Part shown: one piece after another, positions 1-10,085 of the stretch
Position numbering within the stretch: the first letter of the stretch is position 1
How the letters are laid out: every line of letters starts with the position of its first letter
NCBI RefSeq assembly: GCF_009730915.1
Contig: NC_052480.1
Coordinates: forward strand, 3,596,001-3,660,000
Reading direction: 5' to 3'
Source: Dioscorea cayenensis subsp. rotundata
Taxonomy: Eukaryota > Streptophyta > Magnoliopsida > Dioscoreales > Dioscoreaceae
Length of the DNA stretch: 64,000 nt
The notes under the pieces: model-generated
What the model was told of the DNA's origin: nothing
Databases searched by the model: none
The model's input: the letters and a program-made list of their open reading frames with translations, nothing else
Translations under genes and position numbers: made by a program

Positions 1-1640
1 ATCAATTATCAAAATATTAAATATGAAAAATTATTATTAAATAACCAAAACTAATTTGCTTCAAACAAACCTTATTTTTCAAATAAGGACTTGAAATATA
101 CTATATAAGAACTCATTATTTTCAGCTAATTTCGTAGCCGTATAGACTTTACAATGTTGAATGATATTCTAAGTTTTCATATGAACCTTGAATAGTATTT
201 TTCTTTTACCAAAGTGTCAATCTCAGCAGGATAAAATCCATTCATAGAAATCTGCAGATAATTGAAAAAATTATTATTTAATAAAATGTTCATGCTTGTT
301 AGGTTTAGTGTCGTACAGTTGAATTTAAATTACATCATTACCTATGTCGAATCATTAGCCGATTTACCAAGTAATTGCAAACACTCATGATCCCACAAAA
401 GAAAAGAAGCATTACCAATCTCATCAATAACCCTTACTTGGACCTTAAACCTAATCAATCCAAACGATCTCACAATTAATAAAAATAAACAAACTTTAAT
501 TACCCCACTAAATAAAAAAAGTAAATTATAAGTATAATAAATTCATAATCTATTTACACATTTTATGCTTAATGAAATCATTGATATGCATATAAATGGT
601 GCATGGTAATATTAATATACATAACAAATGATATAAATAAACTATATTTCCTTCATTAATATTAAATCATAGTCATAAATTTAACAAAGTTAAAATGGCA
701 TAAAACACAAATAAAGTCATCCTATAAGGGACTTCATTGCTAAAATCATTTATTACAAATTATTTTTTTCTTGCTTCAATATTTTTCATCTTGTTAATCG
801 CTTTATAACAATTTTGCTTCATTGTCAGATACAGTTATGCATATCAGTCAAAGTTTATTAAGTCATAAATTTAATACAAAATTATCATAAAAAAATGATA
901 TCATAAAAATTACCTTCAGCTCAACAACATCACCATAGTCCTGAAATATTATTAGTTGGAATAAAATAAATTATAAAAATGTTAAATATGAAAAATTATT
1001 ATTTAATAACCAAAAATAATTTGCTTTACAGAAACCTTATTTTTCAAATAAGGTATTCCAATTCTTTAGCTTCTAGATAACCATTAATCTCATCTACAAA
1101 ATCACCCAATAAAGTACATGAAAGCTTGTTTTTTTCCTATAAAAACAAAGAAAAAATACACATCAAAAGTTATATATAATAGTATAAGCAAATAAGAATA
1201 TTCTCTAACATATATAAAAGCTTCTTGACATAATAAATATGATTATGAGACTATAATGATGCATGTAAATATTTTTTAAAACAAAAATATAAGTAAAGCA
1301 TACTCTAGATCTTGAAGAACAACATCCTTGAGTTTGTATGTCTTTCCACAAGATTTTTGAATTTTAAGATTATCATTGCCAATGACTTCTCCTATTACAT
1401 CTTCAACAAAGTTGCATCGTAAAGCATCAATTTTAAAGGCATAATAATTACATAAATAGCTAAATACTTACTAAATAATTTTTTTGTCGAGTTCGCGTGA
1501 AACCAAAATATCAGACGATCAAAACCTAAAACATTGCCTTGAAAAATTTTCAACTTTCCATATCAAGAAAAAAAACCTGTTCATCCACAAGAACCATCTC
1601 AAAGGTATTAATTTCTGATTTATTTTGGAAGGATAGAATC
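1..1640 (-). pseudogene. Decayed RPA70-like gene, probably Helitron-derived
   Basis: On the minus strand, short pieces of the large subunit of replication protein A can be read in the correct order. Near 1600-1570 there is FEMVLVDEQ (first OB fold). Near 1440-1305 there are DVIGEVIGN and KLKDVVLQDLE. Near 1130-1070 there is LSCTLLGDFVDEINGYLEA (second OB fold). Near 420-345 there is IGNASFLLWDHE with LLGKSA, and near 233-190 GFYPAEIDTLVKEK (C-terminal OB fold). Spacers between them look like introns or decay, and stops interrupt the reading frames, so no product is expected. Plant Helitrons commonly carry RPA70-like genes, so I infer a Helitron origin. I see neither the Rep/helicase gene nor Helitron ends, and the element may run off the left edge. 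A diverged host RPA1 paralogue is the alternative. Bases 1-95 recur at about 969-1056. Confidence 0.6.
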
Positions 1641-2103
1641 TCTTAAAGTCTAACAACCAAAACTTAAACATAATCTCTATATATAGGAAAAAATCTCTAC
1701 TATTTAAATTTAAATAAAATAGGATATTTATTATTATTAATTTTATAATTTGATATATGATATATGATAAATAATATTATTATCTGATAAATAAGACTTT
1801 AATTTTCATGATATAAATTAACAAAATTCATATTTTAAAATTTAAAAATCTATTTAAAAATATTAATTAAATAAGAGGGATAAGTTCTATTATCATGAAA
1901 AAATAATCTAGTTGTATTTTTAAATTAAATAGTAAGATAATTATTATTATTAAATTATTAAATATTATTGTAATATTTTATTTAGGTTTTTATGACAGCT
2001 TGACACGTCATACTTTTGTCTTCTATTTTAATATATATACTTATATAATATATATTTATTGTTGATTGTGATTTACTACAATGGTTTGAATTTTAATTGT
2101 TGT
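1641..2103. other. AT-rich spacer, nothing recognised
   Basis: About 460 bp of very AT-rich DNA between the RPA-like relic and the solo LTR. No coding signal or terminal repeats seen. The last five bases, GTTGT, are the left target duplication of the LTR. Confidence 0.6.
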
Positions 2104-3216
2104 TGTTAGTGCAACCGCACTATTTAATTGGCATGATTTGACACCAAGGCAAGATGATGTGGCAACCATGGTGACAAGGCATAATTGGTGACATGGAAAA
2201 CATGGTAACATGGTAAGGAGACTTGGTTTGCGAGGCAAAACATCTTGAAGATCTTGGTGGAGCTATTTTTAGTATGTCTATAACTTGGAGGAAAAATATC
2301 TTGAATATCTTGGTGGAGTTATTCTTGGTAATATATTACAACTTGAAGACAAGATCATATCAAGACCATATTTAGGTGATTTGATTGAAGACTAAATATA
2401 GATGGAGCTTGGTTGAAGAAATACCTATCAATGGTATGATTGAAGAACTATTGATGGTATGATTTGTAGAGACTTGATGAAGATTGATTGAAGTTTATTA
2501 AGGGCAAGATTTGAGGACCAAACTTGGGTGAATTGAAAATCAAGTTTGGAAAATCTTTGAAGACCAAACTTGGAAGGTTGAAGCCTAAATTTGGCAAGTT
2601 CCATGAAGACGCACAAGGACGTGCGCCCCTTGCGAGGGGACTGCGTGATGAGAAACTGAGGAGGTAGACTAGTTGCCGGCAGTTGGGATCGGGAGATTTG
2701 GCTGCATCGACTCGGACTAAGCATGACCGGGAGGTTGATGGGTCTTGAGGTCGTCCACAACGTAACCAGAACTCAGTCAAGTCAGCAGTCAGGGCAATGT
2801 TGCGACTTATGTTATAACAGGAGTTACAACAGCTAATTTCGGGAGGTTTTTAAATTAGTAGCCGCGGAGATTCTAAAAGAGGTATGCGCTATATTTGGGA
2901 CGTTGAGGCATCTATATAAACTACCTTGCTCGTAGATTGTAAGTGTGACTCGTGGAGGAGAGTGTGTGAGCACTAGACAATCTAGAGAGGGTTGTGATCT
3001 TTATTGTTAAGAGAGTGAGTGACAAGTGTTTGTACTCATGTATTTTCACCTCTATTGGTGGATTGTTTATCTCCGGGCTTGGCCCCAAACGTAGGCGAGT
3101 GGACGCCGAACTGGGTTACCAACGTCATGTGTCTCTTTCTTTGTTGGTTTGTGTGAGATTTCTATGAGTGTTTGAGTGTTCCCTAAAACCCACAAACCAC
3201 ACCGGAGGAACTAACA
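2104..3216 (+). mobile_element. Solo LTR, Ty1/copia-type
   Basis: A 1113-bp unit that begins TGTTAG and ends CTAACA and is flanked on both sides by the 5-bp direct repeat GTTGT (2099-2103 and 3217-3221). It looks whole as an LTR: a TATA box near 2913-2920, then an R/U5-like segment resembling copia U5 regions. No internal region, primer-binding site or second LTR is attached, so this is a solo LTR left by recombination between the two LTRs of a former element. The intact target duplication argues for a fairly recent insertion. Copia assignment rests on the U5 style and is less sure than the LTR call. Confidence 0.8.
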
Positions 3217-3629
3217 GTTGTGATTAAATAAAGATGTGCATTTGATATTTTAGTTATAAAATGTTTTGTTGAATAATATTTGGACATATTCACATATCAA
3301 TATTGTAGTTAATTTTTTTATAACATATATATTATCTGATGAAAAACATATTTGGGCGGGATTGGGCGAACATTGGTTAGAGGCCATTAAATTTCGGTGG
3401 TTTCAGACAAGAGTTAAGGCCCATGTTTTTGGGGTGGGCCGAGCTTGGACAAGCTTGAACTTTAATAATTATGGACTCAGCTTGACCTAAACTTGGACTG
3501 GCCTAGCTTATAGACAAATCTAGTAATAATGGTCTGCCACAAGTACAATAATATTTTTTAAGATAATAAAAAATAATTTTGATATTATATATAGGCTATT
3601 AAAAGAAATTAAAGAAAATTCTGGTCTGG

Positions 3630-3663
<34 letters not shown>

Positions 3664-4860
3664 GTGTATGTATTTGTTAAGTTGAGTGATCAAATGTATT
3701 TATTAAGTTGAGTGATTGAATGAAGAGCTGGAACAAGTTGAGCTGCTCACGGAAGGCATGTTACCAAGAAGAAACAAGGAAATCAAGAAGAGAGGCATTG
3801 CAGCGCGCCACGTCATATACTGGTACTTTTTATTTCAAAAATAATAAATGGAAACCAGGTGTAATTAATTATCAAATGAACAGGCCCTGGACCATTACAG
3901 TGTTTATTCAATGTGTAAAGTCTAGGGTTTAACTATTTTTTAATATTTTCATACATTTTTATTTACTATATTTAAAAAAAATTATTTGTTCATTTATAAA
4001 TTTTGTACATCATTCAATATTATTTTTTAAATTTATCATTTATATTTAATATACTTCTACAATTTTCAATAAATTAAATATTTTTTAAAACATATTTTAT
4101 ATAAAGATAATATTAAAAAATTAATATAAATTTTATAAATTTTAGATTACGAACTAATTTTAACTAATTTTTTAATCAGTATGAATTAAGTAAAATTGAC
4201 AAGTAAAAAATAACGGAGGAAGTATTATATTGATTGAGGTCTAATATTAAAAAAATTATATTTGAGATGATTTATTAATATTGTTAATATATAATATAAA
4301 AAATATTAAAAATATTAAAAAAAATTCAAAATATTTAAATAATAATAAGTTTATTTATGTGTGTGTCTGTATATACTATATATAGGTTAAGTCATAGATT
4401 TTAAAAAATACGAGAAAGAAAACAAGAGAAGAGAGAGATTTGAAAAATAAATAAATAAATAAACATTATAATAACTCCCTCGAGTCGTGGAAGCACCGGC
4501 GCTCTTCAAATCTTAAGTCCACCTACTTTCCCTAAAGAGGACTCTCCTTTTACTTTTGTATCATATGTGGGCGTGTATACATGCTTATATAATTTTAAAA
4601 TGTTTTATTTTTTAATTTTTTTTTTAATAATAGGTTATAAGCATTTTTTATGAACACCATACAAGCAGTACTGAGCAGTACTAAAATCCGGATATACAGT
4701 GTATGAACAATACAGAAATAGTATAAAAATCCCTGATGAACAATATCTAAACAGTATGGGAATTAGTATACTGGGGAAGAATCTAAACCCATATTCTTCT
4801 TTTTCACACTTGGTGTCATACCATTGGACTATCTAATAGTTGACATTAATTTCAAAATTA
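3217..4860. other. Intergenic AT-rich DNA
   Basis: No gene supported. It holds a short (TA)n tract near 3630-3657, a stretch near 3350-3520 with repeated GGCCC/AAGCTTG words typical of worn non-autonomous repeats, and long A/T runs. Short open frames here have no recognisable protein content. Confidence 0.55.
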
Positions 4861-4991
4861 ATTGACATTAATGAGAGGGATTTTCTAGAGTGGAAATTTT
4901 TTGTTAATATTAATGAGAGGGATTGTATTCTGTGGAAGCTGGACAAAAAAGGGTGAATTTAGCATTATGAGTACTTGGAGGGGTTTTATGC

Positions 4992-5309
4992 AATGTTTTC
5001 AGAACCAGGAACCGGCCGGCAGTCGGGTCCAGTTCTATAAAACTGGTTGACCAGGAGTTAACCCGGTCAAACCCAGTGAACCGCCCGGTTTGACCAGAAC
5101 CGAGTTAAACCCGGTTCTAAAATTTACACAATCGCCCATGTCTTCTTCGTTCCACCTGCACCACCTGGAGCACCATGCCACCATCTCCCCACGTCCAAAA
5201 CTCCCCCTCGTCATCCTCGCCAACCATACCAACTTGCAACGCCGCACCTCAGTTGTTTTTTTTTGACATAGACATCAACCTTCTCAGCCACCTCCCTAAA
5301 TCTTCAGAG

Positions 5310-5352
<43 letters not shown>

Positions 5353-5713
5353 CTCTCGATCTCTCTCTCTCTCTCTTATATTCAAACAATTTTTTTTTCA
5401 ATTTTCTAGTTTTCAAGCAATTCTTTTTTCCATTTTGTTTTTTTAACTTTTTCTTCTTTTTCACTGCATTTCAGTTCACATAAAAAAAATTATTTATAAA
5501 TTTTTCATTAATTTTTTTAAGGTCTAGTGAATGTAGTTTTTTATCAATCAGATTGGGCATGAAACATATATGTGAGTTTAGAATTTTTTAAAGAATATAT
5601 ATATATATAATTACGTCATCCGGTTCGACCAAATCGGGTCATCCGGTCCAACCGATTGACCCATGACCCGGTTGCTTGGCCGGTTCACTTCCCGGTCCGG
5701 TTCTGAAAACATT
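4992..5713. mobile_element. Mutator-type MITE (ACCGG-rich) inside the LINE
   Basis: A 722-bp unit with inverted ends of about 20 bp (AATGTTTTCAGAACC at the left, its complement at the right), flanked by a perfect 10-bp direct repeat GGTTTTATGC (4982-4991 and 5714-5723). TSD length fits the Mutator superfamily. The interior is rich in AACCGG words and includes a CT microsatellite at about 5311-5376. No transposase frame, so it is non-autonomous. Removing it restores the LINE reading frame. Confidence 0.8.
5311..5376. repeat. (CT)n microsatellite
   Basis: Nearly pure CT dinucleotide tract, with one short interruption (CGAT), inside the Mutator-type MITE. It produces Arg-Glu and Ser-Leu frames on the two strands that are not genes. 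Confidence 0.9.
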
Positions 5714-5813
5714 GGTTTTATGCTTGAGCAGGAAATTTCATGGGCTAAATTGGTGTGGTCTCATTGTAATGTGTCTAGGCATTCTTTCATCTTTTGGCTT
5801 GTTTTGCATAATA

Positions 5814-6658
5814 TATATATACGTATTTATAAGAGGAACAAACAGCAAGAAGGCCCTGCTAAATCGTCAGAGGCGTGCACAAGTCTCGGTGGAGCAAGTG
5901 GGGGCAGGGCCAAATATTGGAAATATAATACCACATCGGTTGTGTAATAGAAATGTAATGGGTTTATATATAGGTATAGAGGTTGAACCACTAAGTCTTG
6001 AGATTTTTTGGTGTAAGACCCCTAAGCTCATATAGAGCCCATATAGGGCCCACTAGTACCAAAATATAAAATCTAACATGGTATCAGAGCTTCAGGGGAA
6101 AAAATGATCCTGATAAAAAAGGCAGTTATAGTGAGACCTAGTAAAAAGACCTCTGAGGTTCCAGAAGGAACACAAGTCAAGTTAAAATAGGACCTTCTGA
6201 GACACAAGTAATGTACAAGTCCATGTGTGTATGACCTCCATGTGTGTAGGACCTCTGAGACACAAGTAGTGTACAAGTCCATGTAAACAGACCTCTGGTG
6301 TACAAGTCTGTGCAAGTTCGATCGAGTTGAACTTGAGGGAGGGTGTTGGAAATATAGTACCACATCGGTTGTGTAATAGAAGTATAATGGGTTTATATAT
6401 AGGTATAGAGGTTGAACCACTAAGTCTTGAGACTTTTTGGTGTAAGACCCCTAAGCCCATATAGAGCCCATATAGGGCCCACTAATACCAAAATATAAAA
6501 TCTAACAGGCCCATACACACATTGGCGCTGGGACCACCTGCACACAATCACCGCTCACATTTCTTAGAAATGTGCCCTTAACCGGGAATCGATCTCTCAC
6601 CCCTTGGTGAAGAGCTCTATCGGCAACCCGTATACCAATAGACCATTTGGTCGTTATC
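5814..6658 (-). mobile_element. tRNA-derived SINE, interrupted by a TRIM
   Basis: The insertion is bounded by a 10-bp direct repeat TTGCATAATA (5804-5813 and 6659-6668) and splits the LINE. On the minus strand it starts near 6658 with a Pol III A-box-like TGGTCTATTGG, followed about 45 bp later by a B-box-like GATCGATTC, as in tRNA-derived SINEs. Its 3' end is TA-rich, next to 5814. Taking out the TRIM at 5915-6507 leaves a body of about 252 bp. The family is not named; I infer a plant SINE from the boxes, target duplication and size. Confidence 0.65.
5915..6507 (+). mobile_element. TRIM (miniature LTR retroelement)
   Basis: Two direct repeats of 164 bp (5915-6078 and 6344-6507) differ at seven positions (about 4%), all transitions. 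The left one is followed at once by TGGTATCAGAGC (6079-6090), the classical primer-binding site for initiator methionine tRNA. The right one is preceded by a purine tract GAGGGAGGG (6335-6343). The internal region is only 265 bp and has no coding capacity, so this is a terminal-repeat retrotransposon in miniature that needs helper proteins. It looks structurally whole. A clean 5-bp target duplication is not evident, although GGCC lies on both sides. Inside are two copies of a segment of about 58 bp (near 6191 and 6250). Confidence 0.85.
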
Positions 6659-7440
6659 TTGCATAATAAGCTTTTGACAAGAGATAAGTTATTTACTTGG
6701 AAAGCTATAGATTCGGTAACTTGTGTTTTCTGTACATAATAAAGCCAGGGAAGATGTATCTCACCTTTTATTTAGTTGTGATTTCTCTCATAAAGTGTGG
6801 ATCAGGGTGTCAAAGGTTGTGAACATTCAGAGATGATCTTTTTATTGACAAAAGGAAGTCGGTTCCAAAAGAAAGCCATGGGAAAGGTTATGCTTACTGA
6901 ACTGAGAAGAATTGTGTTTATTGCATATTTGACTTGGAGGGCAAAGAACCTGCTAATTTTTCAGCATAAATGTATTACTATGGATCGAGTATTTGCTCAG
7001 ATCAGGAAAGTGGTTCTATTCAAAATTTCTGTCAAAATTTTGAAGTTGTCTGATTGTGCTATTTTGAGCAAGTGGTTGCAATAATTCTGATAGAGCTGTG
7101 CCTAATGTTTTCTGTAGGATGTTCTGTTTCTGGAGATTTTGCCAGTTTATTCTGTTAATTAGTCTCTGTTGTTGAGAATGGTTGTTGAGTCAATGAAGCA
7201 TAATCTCATTGGTGGTCTGTCACTGGTGGCGGTGTCTGTGTTTTACTAGTGCAAGTTATTGCGTTGTTTCAATTGGGTGAGAAGTCAAACTTTGATCGGT
7301 GATTTCCACTTAATGAGCGGTGGTAATTATTTTAGTGCTGCAATTATGTCTTTCCTTATGCATTAATTTGTGGTTTGTTTGCACCCAATTTGTTTGAGCA
7401 TAATAAATAATTCATTTTGGTTTTTAAAAAATGGTAATTA

Positions 7441-8050
7441 ATTTTTTCGCTTATTATATTCAAATATTTAAATAAATATATATTTTATTATAAAGGATAT
7501 TTATAATTTTGGTTGTTCATCTACTTTTCTAATAAAATAAAATAATCCTAAAATCAAATTATTATAAAAATTCAAATAAATCTTAAAATTATTGAATTTT
7601 ATCATATTTACTCCGCATGTCATTGAAATTTATTTATTTATTTATTTACAAACAACCATCATGTACTGTTGACACATGCATTATACACTCGGGTCTACAC
7701 TACTATTCATCAGTATTGTTCATGGATCTAAGTATAACATTGTTGTGGGAGAAATAGTGATTTCACCCGTTCAGAATTGTAAGATAAAGTGGTTTTTTTT
7801 AGGAGATTTGTAAGCCATCTGGTGCATTTCCGTATATGTTTGTCCTTTTAACAATTCTTTAAACGAGACACAAGCCTATTATTGAACATATTCAAAGTTA
7901 GTTTTTCACTCATGCACACGTTGATAAATAAACAACATTAATTCTAATGGGCAGGATTACGACATATTTACAAATAATAAACAAAAAATGTATAAAAATA
8001 TTTTTAAACATCCAAATATTGAGGACTATATCTGCAATGAAAACAAAAAC
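7441..8050. other. Intergenic DNA, nothing recognised
   Basis: AT-rich spacer between the LINE end and the second solo LTR. No supported gene or bounded repeat. The last five bases AAAAC are the left target duplication of the LTR. Confidence 0.55.
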
Positions 8051-8411
8051 TGTTATGCTAAACACAGCAATAATATGAAGAAAAAACAAAAGAAAATAGT
8101 AGCACACAGAGATTAACGTGGTTCGGTCTATATGACCTACGTCCACGGGCAGGGAGATAAAGATTTCTTATTCTTCTCTTTCGAGGAAAAAACTCATATA
8201 GATGATACTAATAAAACCCTATATATATCCAAATTAAAATAAAATAATATAACCCACAATGGATCAAAATGTTGGTCAGGCCCAAGCCAAAAGCTCACCA
8301 CAGATTTTCATTGAAATCTCTAATTTAGGGTTAACTCTCTAAATTAGGGTCGAGTCATAATTTTGATAGGGTTACAATCACAATCAATTTCAAATTCAAG
8401 GCATCTCAACA
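8051..8411 (-). mobile_element. Solo LTR, Ty1/copia-type
   Basis: A 361-bp unit flanked by the perfect 5-bp repeat AAAAC (8046-8050 and 8412-8416). Read on the minus strand it begins TGTTGAGATGCC and ends with AACA, and contains a U5-like stretch near 8110-8145 (complement of AACGTGGTTCGGTCTA) typical of plant copia LTRs. No internal region is present, so it is a solo LTR. It looks complete. Confidence 0.8.
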
Positions 8412-10085
8412 AAAACATTTACTGCACTTGAGAAAAAAAATTAAAAAATTAACACAGACATTACATGTTAGAGATCGATGCTTATTCATCATTAATATTT
8501 ACTGTATTCTGGAAATAAAATTCAGATCATACACTTCTCTTTCTAATTTAGAAACAAATTGATGACGGGAGCATAAACGACGTGGCATATGCGTACATGG
8601 AGAAGTACGACGCAAGGGCATTTCAGTAATTTGGCGGGTGACTTTTATGGTTGTACCGGGTCTATTTGATGGGAAATGGGTCAAGGAACAAAAATCGTGA
8701 GTCATACCAAAATTTGACCAAATTCCATCTCCTCGAAAACCCTAATTTTGCTATTTTTAGTAATGATTGATTTCGTTATATTTTATGATAGAAATCTCTT
8801 ATTTGTGAGCCGTTTGTGGCAATAGTCTTTATTTTTATAGATCTTTTATTTCTTGCTTTGAGAATTTACTGTTTTTGGTAAATTTTTGAATTATCTCCTT
8901 TCTTAGTGTTATTTTCGCCTATTTAATGTAAGCCTATGGGCAAGAGTAAATCAGTTTTCTTATCACTATTTTCTTGAGTTATAAGATTTTACTCTTCCCA
9001 AATTCCTGGCTATCTTTGATCAACAAGATTTGAACAAGTTGTTACCGGGCATTCGAAGGCGAATCAACGGTATCGAGTATACCGCTGCATCACAAATTCT
9101 ATCTCAATTTAAATCTATAATTTATAAAATATTTAGTTATGATAATATTTGAAATATTTAAACCAAGCTTCCCAAATTCTTGGCTCTCAGTTCTCAAATA
9201 TATCCTATCCCCTCCCCCTCTCCAAACCCTCATTCTTACTCCAATCTCTATTTAACAGTTTTGTTGATCCTTTTCCATTTCATTTAATGGCTTACGAATT
9301 TGGTGTTAGAGGCTTATCAAAAACATTTAATTGAGTATATATAATGGCATAAAGTAGATTATGTAATCATATTAAAATTTAGTCCATCTTACAGAGTTCC
9401 AGTAATACATTCGCTTAAATTTGAGTTTTGCTTGAGTTCTATAAAATTACGTTATGATGAGTAAACAGATACCATATTTAAAATAAAAAGTATGAATTAG
9501 ATTAATCTTAAAATAAAGAAAATGCACAAGAAGATGTTTTCTTATGACATTTTCATTTTTTCAGGGTTTTTTCTTTGTATTTAGATGACTATATATTTTT
9601 CTATTTTGTTTTGAAAGGTCCCCGGCTAGTCAACCTCATGCTATATATATGTATATATATTTAAACATAAGTTTTCCAGTTGGGCGGAAAATTGATGAGA
9701 TGCTCATGAAAAATCATATGGGCCCAAAAAAGAGACTTCCAAAAAAATTATTAGAGTTCCATGAGTTAAGGTTTTAGACGTACATGAAAACATTTTTGTT
9801 TTTTCACACGATCACAAAAGCTAATTTCTTATAAATATAACAAATATATGATTAGAATAAAAAAATTATCAAATAAAATTTCCCAACAACTAGACATTCA
9901 GTACTTTATTAAAGAAATCATAACTCAAACAACAACTGGGGCTCGCAATTTTCAACATGTACATCTAGTTTATTTATTCATTAATATCACTTAATTTGAG
10001 TCACACACACATTCATATTATTCCACAGTGACTTATTATAAGATGCATGCATGCATGGATGAACTTATTATAAAACTATATATAA
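8412..10085. other. Intergenic; left arm of the chitinase duplication starts near 9255
   Basis: No supported gene. From about 9255 onward the sequence is clearly similar to 19855 onward, so this is 3' flank shared by both chitinase copies: matching blocks include GTTGATCC, CAAAAACATTTAATT and AGTAAACAGATACCATATTT. 8412-9250 has no recognised content. Confidence 0.6.

Larger units (their letters stand above)
4880..7440 (+). mobile_element. L1-type LINE remnant, split by nested insertions
   Basis: Three separated pieces read as one LINE 3' region. At 4910-4991 it encodes CILWKLDKKGEFSIMSTWRG. At 5714-5813 it encodes KLVWSHCNVSRHSFIFWLVL. From 6659 it continues with KLLTRDKLFTWKAIDSVTC, the zinc-knuckle (zf-RVT) region that follows reverse transcriptase in plant LINEs. 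The C-terminal tail ends at a stop at 7082-7084 and a 3' UTR-like stretch runs to about 7440. The reading frame resumes after each insertion, which dates the insertions after the LINE. The reverse transcriptase core is missing, so the copy is 5'-truncated and dead; it also carries frame changes around 6720-6800. Confidence 0.75.

Noticed and set aside
5175-5483. Ser-Leu/Arg-Glu frames around 5.2-5.5 kb
   Set aside because: They lie over the CT microsatellite inside a MITE.
6073-6460. Frames of 92-115 codons on the minus strand at 6.1-6.4 kb
   Set aside because: They cover the non-coding TRIM.
6580-6650. Possible tRNA gene (A and B boxes)
   Set aside because: No cloverleaf or acceptor stem; better explained as the head of the SINE.
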